The position numbers and the translations under genes were made by a program. The notes below the pieces were generated by a model. It saw only the letters and a list, made by a program, of their open reading frames with translations. It did no database searches and was not told the origin of the DNA. From an uncultured Lachnospiraceae bacterium (GTDB lineage: Bacteria; Bacillota; Clostridia; Lachnospirales; Lachnospiraceae): a DNA stretch of 60,040 bases. The stretch covers positions 1-60,040 of the forward strand of contig CAMNRH010000018.1 in assembly GCA_946552115.1 (NCBI GenBank). The letters run 5' to 3'. Shown piece after piece: positions 1 to 8,811 of the stretch. Within the stretch, counting starts at the first letter, position 1, and every line of letters begins with the position of its first letter.

Positions 1-57
1 ATCACATATCTTACATTGGTTTTTATAGTTTCCACAAACTTTGAAACGGTCTCGTTT

Positions 58-480
58 TTAAAGCCGGTCATTATTGTCTCTCATATTTTTATACTCAGCT
101 ACAGAGCGGTCAAAGCCTTCAATATGAGTATAGAACCATTTGATTACATTTTCCTCAACTTTTTTTACAAAAGCCGCAGACGGTCCTTCCTCCTCCTGAA
201 GCATTTCATCCAGCTCCTTAATTGTCTGCTTAAAGCCCTCATGCTGTGCTTTGTGCTTGTCGTAATCAGGGTAACCGATTTCCTGCTGAAGCTTTTCCTC
301 CGCACCGAAATGGAAATCTGTGTAATCTGCGAGGTAATCCAGGGTGTTCACTGCAGTCACCATCCCGCTTTCTGCCTCACAGCTGTCCAGAAGCTTGTTA
401 ATTCTGCCAATCAGCTCCTTGTGCTGGGAATCAATCAGCTCGTTTCCCGTAACTAAATTTTCACTAAATTCTGCTCTCAT
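58..480 (-). CDS. Bacteriohemerythrin
   Basis: This 140-residue protein is a single-domain hemerythrin, a four-helix bundle binding a non-haem di-iron site that takes up O2. All seven ligands are visible in the usual order: His20, His57, Glu61, His76, His80, His119 and Asp124. It has no signal peptide, so it should be cytosolic. In anaerobes such proteins are thought to scavenge or sense oxygen. An AAAGGAGG ribosome-binding site precedes the ATG. It lies downstream of the PAP2 gene on the same strand with a 63-base gap and is probably monocistronic. The family call is firm; the physiological role is inferred. Confidence 0.93.
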   Translation of the reverse strand: MRAEFSENLVTGNELIDSQHKELIGRINKLLDSCEAESGMVTAVNTLDYLADYTDFHFGAEEKLQQEIGYPDYDKHKAQHEGFKQTIKELDEMLQEEEGPSAAFVKKVEENVIKWFYTHIEGFDRSVAEYKNMRDNNDRL

Positions 481-543
481 AATTTTTTCCTCCTTTATGT
501 TTCTTATATGAATTTCTAAAAGCTCATAGCTTTGTAAGCGAAA

Positions 544-1212
544 TTAAATCGGCTGATGGGAAAAGCGGGCGGCTTTTCTCGTTTCAGCGGCATATATAAA
601 CGGGTATATTACGCATGCCATCGCAAAGGCAGCGATTACGTCCGTCACGGAATGCTGTTTTAAAAACATCGTTGAAAGGATAATTAAAAACGACGTTATA
701 TAGGCGGCGTACCGGGTTTTTTTGTATTTTTTCAGCGGCTGGCTGTGTGCAACGGCAATCGCGGCGCCGATGGAATTAAATACATGGATGCTCGGCAGTA
801 CATTTGTAGGGGTATCCGTCCGATACAAAAACCGCACCATGTCTGTAAAAATATTTTCTCTTACAAAGGTCTCCGGTCTGAGATGAAGTCCGTTTGGAAA
901 TACGGTGCATATAATAAGGAACAACGTCATACCCGTGCACAGAAACGCCGCGAGCCGGTAAAAGTCCGTTCTGCTTGTGAAGAAGAAATATCCCGCTACA
1001 ACAGCAATAAATAAAAACCAGAGAAAATATGGGATAATAAAATATTCAACAAACGGAATATAATCATCCAGCGACGAGTGTATTGTAAAATAATGGACGC
1101 TCGGACGCCTTTCGAGATACATAAACCATGGCATGTATATGAATGCGTATAAAAGTACCCATGCATGGCGGTATTTGTAAACGATCTGTTTCAGCTTTTT
1201 TAAATACTTCAT
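544..1212 (-). CDS. PAP2-superfamily membrane phosphatase
   Basis: This 222-residue protein has about five to six hydrophobic segments and the PAP2 (phosphatidic acid phosphatase type 2) signature near its C-terminus: PSIHV (variant motif 2) and later KQHSVTDV carrying the motif-3 His and Asp. PSIHV rather than PSGH is typical of the subgroup related to inositol-phosphorylceramide synthases. It probably dephosphorylates or transfers a lipid head group at the membrane. The next genes upstream on this strand encode a glycerophosphodiesterase and a lipid kinase, so a phospholipid-related cluster is plausible. An AAGGAG site precedes the ATG. Confidence 0.85.
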   Translation of the reverse strand: MKYLKKLKQIVYKYRHAWVLLYAFIYMPWFMYLERRPSVHYFTIHSSLDDYIPFVEYFIIPYFLWFLFIAVVAGYFFFTSRTDFYRLAAFLCTGMTLFLIICTVFPNGLHLRPETFVRENIFTDMVRFLYRTDTPTNVLPSIHVFNSIGAAIAVAHSQPLKKYKKTRYAAYITSFLIILSTMFLKQHSVTDVIAAFAMACVIYPFIYAAETRKAARFSHQPI

Positions 1213-1290
1213 GAAAACTCCTTAAAAAATTGAACACAGCATTGCTTCTTCCGGCATTATAACACGAAAAAAATAAATCAACAAGGAAGT

Positions 1291-2133
1291 TCATAATTTA
1301 TTAACAAACGTTTCATAAAGTTCGTCGGTTTTTTCAAAAATCTGTATATCATAATATTGTTGTCCTTTTCTCAGAGCCTCCGGACTTCTCAATGTCCAGA
1401 CGGCAAAGGGCGTATCGAAGATTTTTCGGAGCAGTGTCGTATTAAAGGTCGGAAGGTCGGCAAGCTTATAGGAAATAAAGTCCGGACGTCCCCAAAAATT
1501 CAGCATCAGATGTTTTGCGAGGAAGCGGAAAACCCAGTGGGGCTTCCTGTCGCTTTTTGTAAGGTTAGAGGCCAATTGTCCCCGCAGAATGTGAGGAGCG
1601 TTTTCATAAAACCAGCGGAGTCCCAGAGTATTAAATGACTGGACAAGATAAGGCCCGTGATAGGTTTTTAATGTGCGGTAAGCCCGTTTGCATAACGCGG
1701 TAGTACGATATGGCATCTTAAGCTCAATAAGAAGAGGGACACGGCCGTCTACAAGAGACAGAACCTCCTCCAGTGTGGGAATACGCTCTCTTGTGTTTAA
1801 AAGAGTGCAGCCCTTAAGCTCCTGGAGCGTCATTTCCTCAGGGCGCCTGTCTATCCCGCATACACGTGTGAGCGTATCATCATGGAAGACGACAAGCTGT
1901 CTGTCCTTTGTGATATGGATATCCAGCTCTATTCCGTAATTCTTTTCAACTGCAGCCCGAAAGGCGGGAAGCGAGTTTTCAGGTATCCCCTTTTTTAAAG
2001 AATGATAACCCCGGTGTGCAAACATTGTGCCGTGATAGGCGGCCATCTGTCCTCTGCGGGAGGTTTCCGGTATAAGAGCAATCAGATACAGTCCTGCAAG
2101 GAGGACAAAAATAAATACATATACAGTCAACAT
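1291..2133 (-). CDS. Glycerophosphodiester phosphodiesterase family protein, membrane-anchored
   Basis: A 280-residue GDPD-fold hydrolase preceded by one N-terminal transmembrane helix (about residues 3-22). The catalytic landmarks are present: HRG (His40-Arg41), PENS, ELD (Glu69, Asp71) and HDD (His84). The family cleaves glycerophosphodiesters to glycerol 3-phosphate and an alcohol. The anchor and the absence of a cleavable signal suggest an active domain tethered to the membrane. It sits 29 bases downstream of the lipid kinase gene and shares its direction, so the two are likely cotranscribed. Substrate cannot be told from sequence. Confidence 0.87.
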   Translation of the reverse strand: MLTVYVFIFVLLAGLYLIALIPETSRRGQMAAYHGTMFAHRGYHSLKKGIPENSLPAFRAAVEKNYGIELDIHITKDRQLVVFHDDTLTRVCGIDRRPEEMTLQELKGCTLLNTRERIPTLEEVLSLVDGRVPLLIELKMPYRTTALCKRAYRTLKTYHGPYLVQSFNTLGLRWFYENAPHILRGQLASNLTKSDRKPHWVFRFLAKHLMLNFWGRPDFISYKLADLPTFNTTLLRKIFDTPFAVWTLRSPEALRKGQQYYDIQIFEKTDELYETFVNKL

Positions 2134-2162
2134 TGCTGAATCCTCGGTTTCAATAGAATCAA

Positions 2163-3077
2163 TTAAGCACGGATAAACCGCAGTTTGTCTGTTTCCAGTG
2201 AAAAAGAAAGCCCGGAGGCGGTTGCGGAGGCTTCTCCGTCCGTGTGCACCGGAAGCACTTTTCTGCTCATGACGCCGGTTTTCCTGCAGGTATAGGTATG
2301 TACCCCTTTAAAATGTGTATGCCAGCCTTTGTATGCCGTCGGGAGAAGAAAAAGTGCTTTTAGCTTCGGTATATCGGCAACGACAAAGATATCCAAAAGG
2401 TCGTCGGAAGGGTCGGCTTCCGGACAGAATTTAAAACCGCCGCCTTCATAGCGCTGATTCATAGCCGTGACGAAGAATACTTTTTCGAAATGTTTTTTCC
2501 GGCCGTCTATTGTAAGTGTCATAGGACGCGGGTCGAGTGCGAGGAGAAGAAAAAGTGCAATTCCGGTGTAGGAAAACCTGCCCAGATGAAGCCTGTTCAG
2601 CCATCTTTTAAATTTTGAGGAGGCGTTGTGAAAGCAGACATCCGCATCAAAGCCGATTCCCGCGCTTACGGCGAAGCGTCTGACAGAATTTTTCAGGGTA
2701 AGTTGTCCAATATTAATATATGCGTACTCCGACGGAGATAGTATCTGTTTTAGCATTTGCTCCGAATCTTTGCATAATTTCATAGACCTTGCAAAATCGT
2801 TGCTGGAGCCAATGGGAATATATCCGAGTGTAGCTTTGGAGAGGTCCCGTATTCCATTGATTACCTCATTAATCGTACCGTCCCCTCCAAGTACAATGAG
2901 AATTGAATCAGGTTTTTTATCGGTTAAGTCGCGGGCAAATTCTGTCGCATGACCGGGATACCGTGTCAGACAGGCCTGATATTCTACTTTCCGTGCTTTT
3001 AGCAGGGATTCCAAATGGTTCCATGTTTTGAGCCCAAGTCCCGTCCGGGCATTGGGGTTTACAATAAATGCATACAT
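2163..3077 (-). CDS. Diacylglycerol kinase / YegS-type lipid kinase
   Basis: A lipid kinase of the DagK catalytic family (about 304 residues from the chosen start). The nucleotide-binding motif GGDGTINEV lies about 75 residues in, followed by GYIPIGSSNDFAR, both hallmarks of the DagK/YegS/sphingosine-kinase superfamily. It should phosphorylate a membrane lipid such as diacylglycerol. I chose the ATG at 3077, which has a GGAGGG site five bases upstream and begins right at the MYAFIVNPNA core, over an upstream ATG at 3101 that has no ribosome-binding site. First gene of a leftward pair with the glycerophosphodiesterase. Confidence 0.88.
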   Translation of the reverse strand: MYAFIVNPNARTGLGLKTWNHLESLLKARKVEYQACLTRYPGHATEFARDLTDKKPDSILIVLGGDGTINEVINGIRDLSKATLGYIPIGSSNDFARSMKLCKDSEQMLKQILSPSEYAYINIGQLTLKNSVRRFAVSAGIGFDADVCFHNASSKFKRWLNRLHLGRFSYTGIALFLLLALDPRPMTLTIDGRKKHFEKVFFVTAMNQRYEGGGFKFCPEADPSDDLLDIFVVADIPKLKALFLLPTAYKGWHTHFKGVHTYTCRKTGVMSRKVLPVHTDGEASATASGLSFSLETDKLRFIRA

Positions 3078-3220
3078 AAAGCCCTCCAATAATATAGACA
3101 ATATCTATAAGAAAAGAAAGTATATTAAAATAAGTGATTGGATTTCTGATAAATATAGAGTTACAATACAAATACAAGATATTATTGTTTTGGTAGTTAC
3201 ACTACCATATTCCCTTCTAT

Positions 3221-3256
3221 AAAATCCTTTGAGTCCGCTTGCTTAAAGGATTTTTT
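3221..3256 (-). terminator. Hairpin terminator downstream of the TetR gene
   Basis: A 10-bp perfect inverted repeat (AAAATCCTTT at 3221-3230 and AAAGGATTTT at 3244-3253) with T-runs on both strands. It separates the leftward TetR gene from the leftward lipid kinase gene. Confidence 0.65.
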
Positions 3257-3287
3257 ATTATATTCGAAAGATGTGCGCTGCCTGTAT

Positions 3288-3878
3288 TTAAAACACACCG
3301 TCAAGATATGCCTTAAGCGAGCGCTTCATATTGTTTTCGAAATCGGTATCGCCGCTTTTTAAGCACCATTCAAATACATTTCCTATGACAATCATACGGA
3401 TATCGGTTGTAATGTCTTCAAGAGCCGTATCCGGAGACACAATTCCGGCTTTTATACATTTTTTCAGATAATTGTGAACGGTTACTATCGGGTAAGGCCG
3501 TTCGGTACGTATCAGCGGATTCAGAGACTGGTTTTTCGGCGTATAGTAATTTGCCATAAATTCTACTCCGAGCTCCTGACAATAATGTACGTAGTTCAGA
3601 TAAACATAGACAATGGTTTCTTTCGCTTCCTGAACACTTTCCGGCGTTTTCAGAAAATCCGGATTAATACCTGGCTGCTCTTCAATATAATAGGAAAGGA
3701 GATCATCCTTTGTTTTAAAATGATGATAAAAGCTTCCGTTGGAAACGCCGGCTTCCTCGCATATATTCTTTATGGAAAGCTCCTCATAGCCTTTTTTCTG
3801 CAGAATATGCCTGGCTGCCCGGAATATTTTGGCCTTTGTTTCCTTTGATTTTAACTGCTGTTTTGACAATTCTCCCAT
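3288..3878 (-). CDS. TetR/AcrR family transcriptional regulator
   Basis: A 196-residue TetR-type repressor. The N-terminal helix-turn-helix is clear (about residues 15-60, with the GVSNGSFYHHFKTKDDL recognition segment); the C-terminal half is the variable ligand domain. It is divergent from tex, with about 210 bases between the starts. A TGAAAG-N8-CTTTCA palindrome in its own leader (3904-3923) could be its operator, suggesting autorepression. Ligand and targets unknown. Confidence 0.88.
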   Translation of the reverse strand: MGELSKQQLKSKETKAKIFRAARHILQKKGYEELSIKNICEEAGVSNGSFYHHFKTKDDLLSYYIEEQPGINPDFLKTPESVQEAKETIVYVYLNYVHYCQELGVEFMANYYTPKNQSLNPLIRTERPYPIVTVHNYLKKCIKAGIVSPDTALEDITTDIRMIVIGNVFEWCLKSGDTDFENNMKRSLKAYLDGVF

Positions 3879-3903
3879 TTTTGTAAACCTTTCTGAGACA
3901 CTG

Positions 3904-3969
3904 TGAAAGAAATAATCCTTTCATCGGATAACATGATTGAATTATAGCATACAGCCGCGTATTTTACAA
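3904..3969 (-). promoter_or_regulatory. Promoter and possible operator of the TetR gene
   Basis: On the minus strand TTGTAA (3969-3964) and TATAAT (3946-3941) are separated by 17 bases. Just downstream lies the perfect 6-bp inverted repeat TGAAAG-N8-CTTTCA (3904-3923), placed where a repressor would block initiation. The promoter match is seen; the operator role is inferred. Confidence 0.55.
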
Positions 3970-4002
3970 GAAAACAGAGTGGGCTCTATATAGGTGATAC
4001 CA

Positions 4003-4031
4003 TTGCACAGGGGGAAAAATTCGGTTATAAT
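4003..4031 (+). promoter_or_regulatory. Promoter of tex
   Basis: TTGCAC (4003-4008) and a consensus TATAAT (4026-4031) with a 17-base spacer, about 60 bases ahead of the tex start. Confidence 0.6.
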
Positions 4032-4090
4032 GTTCAGGGATACAAAAAGACGGCATGTAATCATGTAATTTAGGAAAGAAAGGATTGCAC

Positions 4091-6247
4091 ATGGATATTA
4101 ATCAAAGGCTTACGGAGGAGCTGAATGTAAAAAGATGGCAGGTAGATGCCGCAGTGAATTTGATAGATGAAGGAAATACGATTCCTTTTATTGCCAGATA
4201 CCGGAAAGAAGTAACCGGAACATTGGATGACGAGCAGCTTAGAAAGCTTCATGAGAGACTTACATATCTTAGAAATTTAGAGGAAAAGAAAGAACAGGTG
4301 CTTGGAAGTATCGAGGAGCAGGGGAAGCTCACCGGGGAATTGAAGGCACAGATTCTGGCAGCGGAAACACTTGTGATTGTAGAGGATTTGTACCGCCCGT
4401 ACCGCCCGAAGAGAAGAACGAGAGCTACGATTGCTAAAGAAAAGGGGTTGGAGCCTCTTGCAGCGCTTATTACGCTTCAAAAGGCGGACCGGCCGCTTGA
4501 GGAGCTGGCAGAAGCTTATATTGATGAGGAAAAAGAGGTCCGTACGGTTCAGGATGCGATTGCCGGGGCAAAAGATATTATTGCGGAAGGGATTTCCGAC
4601 GAGGCGGACTACCGTATGTGGATTCGCAAGGTAACGATGCAAAAAGGGCGCGTGATTTCGGCCGCTAAGGATGAGAATACGGAATCTGTTTATGAGATGT
4701 ATTATGATTTCGAAGAGCCGGTGAGCCGTCTTGCGGGACATCGGGTACTCGCACTGAACCGCGGGGAAAAGGAGAAAATCTTAACGGTAAAGATTGAGGC
4801 GCCGGAGGAGGATATTCTCAGGTATCTGGAAAAAAAGACGATTCATTCGGACAATCCCTATACCTCGCCGGTTCTTAAGGAGACGGCAGAGGACAGTTAT
4901 AAGCGGCTGATTGCTCCGGCGATTGAACGGGAGATCCGAAATGAGCTTACGGAGAAAGCGGAGGACGGAGCTATCCATGTATTCGGCAAGAATCTGGAGC
5001 AGCTTCTGATGCAGCCGCCTATTGTAGGGCAGACGGTGCTCGGGTGGGATCCGGCGTTTCGTACCGGCTGTAAGCTGGCAGTGGTAGATCCGACAGGAAA
5101 GGTTATCGGCACGACGGTCATCTATCCGACGGCTCCGACGACGCCGCAGAAGATACAGGCCTCTAAGGATTTGTTAAAGAAGATTATTAAGAAATACAAC
5201 ATCACATTAATATCGGTAGGAAACGGTACGGCTTCCCGTGAGTCGGAGATGTTTATTGTAGAGCTCTTGAAAGAGATTCCGGAGAAAGTACAGTATGTAA
5301 TTGTGAATGAAGCGGGTGCTTCCGTTTATTCTGCAAGCAAGCTTGCAAGCGAAGAATTTCCGAAGTTTGATGTAGGGCAGAGAAGTGCAACCTCCATTGC
5401 CAGACGGCTTCAGGACCCGTTGGCGGAGCTTGTGAAAATTGAGCCGAAAGCGATTGGAGTCGGGCAGTATCAGCATGATATGAACCAGAAAAAGTTGAGC
5501 GGGGCATTGTCCGGAGTGGTGGAGGATTGTGTAAATAAGGTCGGAGTAGATTTGAATACCGCGTCTGCGCCGCTTTTGTCGTATATTTCAGGCATTTCCC
5601 AGACAATAGCAAAGAATATCGTGGCATACAGGGAGGAAAACGGAAAGTTTACAGACCGGAAACAGCTTCTTAAGGTGGCGAAGCTCGGTCCGAAAGCTTA
5701 TGAGCAGTGCGCCGGCTTTATGCGGATTCAGGGAGGCGACAATCCTCTGGACGCTACAAGCGTGCATCCGGAGTCCTATGATGCGGCGAAGAAGCTTTTG
5801 AAACGGCAGGGCTTTGGGGTGGACGACTTAATCGGAGGCAAGCTTGTGGGACTTTCGCTTACGATTAAGGATTTCCGCAAATTGTCAGAGGAGCTGGGTA
5901 TCGGCGAGATTACGCTCAGGGATATTGTGAAAGAGCTGGAGAAGCCGGGCCGTGACCCCCGCGACGAGATGCCGAAGCCGATACTTCGTACGGATGTGCT
6001 GGAGATGAAGGATTTGACGGAGGGAATGGTATTAAAAGGAACCGTCCGTAATGTGATTGATTTCGGCGCGTTTGTAGACATTGGGGTACATCAGGACGGA
6101 CTTGTGCATATTTCTCAGATTACGGATAAAAAATATATTAAGCATCCGCTGGAGGCGGTCAGCGTCGGAGATATTGTAGACGTGAAAGTTATGAGCGTGG
6201 ATTTGAAAAAGAAGAGAATCCAGCTCACGATGAAAGGAATTTCCTAA
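4091..6247 (+). CDS. tex: Tex family S1 RNA-binding / transcription accessory protein
   Basis: A 718-residue Tex protein. The order expected for the family is visible: helical N-terminal region (ARYRKEVTG near residue 38), a YqgF/RNase H-like domain in the middle (GWDPAFRTGCK and following), helix-hairpin-helix repeats (LSYISGISQTIAKNIVAYRE) and a C-terminal S1 domain (GMVLKGTVRNVIDFGAFVDIG). Tex binds nucleic acids and in characterised bacteria affects transcription and stress tolerance. I prefer the ATG at 4091 over an in-frame TTG at 4085 because the AGGA at 4081-4084 is correctly spaced for it. Confidence 0.95.
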   Translation: MDINQRLTEELNVKRWQVDAAVNLIDEGNTIPFIARYRKEVTGTLDDEQLRKLHERLTYLRNLEEKKEQVLGSIEEQGKLTGELKAQILAAETLVIVEDLYRPYRPKRRTRATIAKEKGLEPLAALITLQKADRPLEELAEAYIDEEKEVRTVQDAIAGAKDIIAEGISDEADYRMWIRKVTMQKGRVISAAKDENTESVYEMYYDFEEPVSRLAGHRVLALNRGEKEKILTVKIEAPEEDILRYLEKKTIHSDNPYTSPVLKETAEDSYKRLIAPAIEREIRNELTEKAEDGAIHVFGKNLEQLLMQPPIVGQTVLGWDPAFRTGCKLAVVDPTGKVIGTTVIYPTAPTTPQKIQASKDLLKKIIKKYNITLISVGNGTASRESEMFIVELLKEIPEKVQYVIVNEAGASVYSASKLASEEFPKFDVGQRSATSIARRLQDPLAELVKIEPKAIGVGQYQHDMNQKKLSGALSGVVEDCVNKVGVDLNTASAPLLSYISGISQTIAKNIVAYREENGKFTDRKQLLKVAKLGPKAYEQCAGFMRIQGGDNPLDATSVHPESYDAAKKLLKRQGFGVDDLIGGKLVGLSLTIKDFRKLSEELGIGEITLRDIVKELEKPGRDPRDEMPKPILRTDVLEMKDLTEGMVLKGTVRNVIDFGAFVDIGVHQDGLVHISQITDKKYIKHPLEAVSVGDIVDVKVMSVDLKKKRIQLTMKGIS

Positions 6248-6297
6248 AGAGAGAGGAATTTCTTAAAATACAGTTATGAAAGGTATTGGGGAATCTT

Positions 6298-7197
6298 ATG
6301 AAATCAAATTGGAAAAAGAATATAGAAACAATTATCGGGGTACTGGTGGGGAATCTGGTTCTGGCATTTGCAGTTGCCGCATTTATGGTGCCGCATGGAA
6401 TTATTATGGGAGGAGCAACCGGTATCGGCCTTACAATCAGCCATTATATTCCGGCGGCAGACCTTTCGCTCATTATTTTAGTTGTCAACGGAGTATTGTT
6501 TTTAATCGGGGCGTTGGTGCTTGGAAAAAAGTTTATCGTGACGACAATTGCAAGTACGTTCCTTTATCCAATGTGCCTGTCCGTGATGCGGGCAATACCG
6601 GGAATTACCAGGCTTACGGACAATATGATGCTGGCGACGATTTACGGCGGAGTTGTTTTAGGTATCGGAGTCGGACTTGTAATCAGAGTCGGAGCCTCAA
6701 CGGGCGGTACGGATATTCTTGCTCTTGTCTTTCATAAATGGTTTCATATACCGGTAGCGATACTGATGTATGTGGTAGATTTTATTGTATTGGGCAATCA
6801 GGTGCTGTTTTCAGATACCGAGCAGATTATGTACGGCTTACTGGCGCTTGTTCTTGAGACGCTGCTTCTAAACAAGGTTATGCTTTTGGGGCAGTCTCAG
6901 ATTCAGCTGTTTATTATTTCGGACAAATACGAGGCCATCCGTCAAAAGATGCTGGAGGAGTTGATTGTAGGCGTTACAATGGTGCATATTGAGACGGGAT
7001 ATGTGAAAGAAGAAAAAAAGGGAGTGCTCTGTGTAGTTCCCAATAGGAAGCTTTATTCCGTGAAAGAGCTGGTGCAGTCGGTCGACGAAAAAGCGTTCAT
7101 AACGATTACCCAGATTAACGAGGTTCGCGGACGGGGCTTCAGTATGGCCAGAGACGCATTTTTGGATGAGGAAAAGGCAGGTACGGAGGAAAAATGA
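6298..7197 (+). CDS. YitT family membrane protein (DUF161 / DUF2179)
   Basis: A 299-residue integral membrane protein with about five hydrophobic segments in the first 200 residues (YitT domain, including the GGATGIGLTISHY loop) and a soluble C-terminal DUF2179 domain (residues about 215-285). Biochemical function is not established for the family. The start is the ATG at 6298. Its stop overlaps the start of the following response regulator (ATGA at 7194-7197), which implies translational coupling with the two-component system. Confidence 0.88.
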   Translation: MKSNWKKNIETIIGVLVGNLVLAFAVAAFMVPHGIIMGGATGIGLTISHYIPAADLSLIILVVNGVLFLIGALVLGKKFIVTTIASTFLYPMCLSVMRAIPGITRLTDNMMLATIYGGVVLGIGVGLVIRVGASTGGTDILALVFHKWFHIPVAILMYVVDFIVLGNQVLFSDTEQIMYGLLALVLETLLLNKVMLLGQSQIQLFIISDKYEAIRQKMLEELIVGVTMVHIETGYVKEEKKGVLCVVPNRKLYSVKELVQSVDEKAFITITQINEVRGRGFSMARDAFLDEEKAGTEEK

Positions 7198-8801
7198 TAA
7201 AAGTATTCTTAGCTGAGGATGAGATAGTAATCCGAAACGGGATTAAAAACAGTATTGAATGGGAGAAAGAAGGATATGAATTTGTCGGTGAGGCAGGCGA
7301 CGGTGAGCTTGCTTACCCGATGATTCTGAAAACAAAACCGGATATCCTGATTACGGATATCCGGATGCCTTTCATGGATGGCCTTGAGCTCAGCCGTCTC
7401 GTAAGGCAGGAGCTTCCGGATATCAGGATTCTTATTTTAAGCGGATATGATGAGTTTGATTATGCAAAGGAAGCAATTAAGCTCAGGGTTGCAGAATACC
7501 TGTTAAAGCCTGTTTCATCAGCTAAGCTTCTTGGAGTATTGAAAGAAATTACGGCGTCTATTTATCAGGGGCGTGAGGAGAGAGAGCTTCTAAAGAAATA
7601 TGAGGAGGATATGCGGGAAAACCGCCAGCATGAAAAAGAAGAATTCCTGACCCGAATTTTAGCACATAATCTTTCCGTGACGGAGATTTTAGAGCAGGGG
7701 AAGCAGCTTGGCCTTGATTTAAGCGCCGGAGTATATAATATAATGCTTTTTAAGATTATCGGAGGCTCGAACGAGGGAGAGAAGCAGCTCGCGGATGTGT
7801 TTGCAAGGGTCGAAAATTTGTTTGACAGTATAGAGAATATCTATTATTTCCGCAGGGGTGTCGAGGGGTGGAGCCTTTTATGTCTCGCCGAAAACGAAAC
7901 GGATATGGAGAAAATGCTTGTGAGGCTAAAAGAGGAAATCAGGGAAATTATGGAATGCCATGCGGGCAAAGAGTATTTTGGAGCGATCGGCTGTTCGGTT
8001 CCCAGACTCAGCGCGCTGAAAGAATCTATGGAGGAGGCGGAGCGGGTGTTCGCGTACCGTTATCTTAAGGCGTGGAACCAGATTATCAGCAGTGATGATT
8101 TTTCGGAAAAAGTCAGTGAAAATAAGGAATTAAATCTAAGCTCCCTGAAAGTGAATAAGCTGGACAGAAAGGTTATAGAGCAGTTTTTAAAAACGGGATT
8201 GACAGGAGAGGCGACGCATTTTGTTGATGAATATCTGGAAAGTCTGGGAGAAAATAATATTCAGTCGCTTCTTTTCCGACAGTATGTGACAATGGATATT
8301 TATCTGGCTGCGGTAGCGGTTTTAGAGGAGCTGGGCTACAAATCAGACGAGCTTGTGAAAAGGTGCGGAGATTTTAAGGAGATGGAGACTGTTTTTCAGG
8401 CGACGTCCCAGACGAAAAAATATTTGAAAAATGTGCTGGAGACGACAATTGATCTCAGGGAGGCCGTTTCCAATCAGAGATACCGTCAGCTTCTTAAGGA
8501 GGCCGGGGATTATATTGAAAAAAATTACGGGAATGATGAAATATCCCTGAATACGGTTGCCGCAAGTGTTAATTTAAGCCCGAATCATTTCAGTACGATC
8601 TTCAGTCAGGAAATGGGGAAGACCTTTATTGAGTTTCTTACAGATGTACGCATGGGAAAGGCGAAAGAGCTGCTTCGGTCTACTGCGATGAAGACATCGG
8701 AAATCGCGTATGCGGTAGGATATAAGGACTCACATTATTTTAGTTATTTATTTAAAAAGATACAGAAATGCACGCCGAGAGAATTCCGCTCCCGGATATA
8801 G
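7194..8801 (+). CDS. AraC-type response regulator (YesN-like)
   Basis: A 535-residue regulator with an N-terminal receiver domain (Asp9 and phospho-acceptor Asp55 in ITDIRMP, Lys in LLKPV), a roughly 280-residue linker, and two C-terminal AraC helix-turn-helix motifs (SLNTVAASVNLSPNHFSTIF and KTSEIAYAVGYKDSHYFSYLF). This is the YesN class, which usually controls a nearby carbohydrate ABC importer. It overlaps the YitT gene by four bases and is followed 10 bases later by its cognate kinase, so the target is probably the sugar importer starting at 10427. Confidence 0.93.
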   Translation: MIKVFLAEDEIVIRNGIKNSIEWEKEGYEFVGEAGDGELAYPMILKTKPDILITDIRMPFMDGLELSRLVRQELPDIRILILSGYDEFDYAKEAIKLRVAEYLLKPVSSAKLLGVLKEITASIYQGREERELLKKYEEDMRENRQHEKEEFLTRILAHNLSVTEILEQGKQLGLDLSAGVYNIMLFKIIGGSNEGEKQLADVFARVENLFDSIENIYYFRRGVEGWSLLCLAENETDMEKMLVRLKEEIREIMECHAGKEYFGAIGCSVPRLSALKESMEEAERVFAYRYLKAWNQIISSDDFSEKVSENKELNLSSLKVNKLDRKVIEQFLKTGLTGEATHFVDEYLESLGENNIQSLLFRQYVTMDIYLAAVAVLEELGYKSDELVKRCGDFKEMETVFQATSQTKKYLKNVLETTIDLREAVSNQRYRQLLKEAGDYIEKNYGNDEISLNTVAASVNLSPNHFSTIFSQEMGKTFIEFLTDVRMGKAKELLRSTAMKTSEIAYAVGYKDSHYFSYLFKKIQKCTPREFRSRI

Positions 8802-8811
8802 AGGAAAAAAG

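Noticed and set aside
3191-3206. Small palindrome TGGTAG-TTACA-CTACCA near the lipid kinase promoter as an operator.
   Set aside because: Only six base pairs, single copy, and not placed over a convincing promoter.
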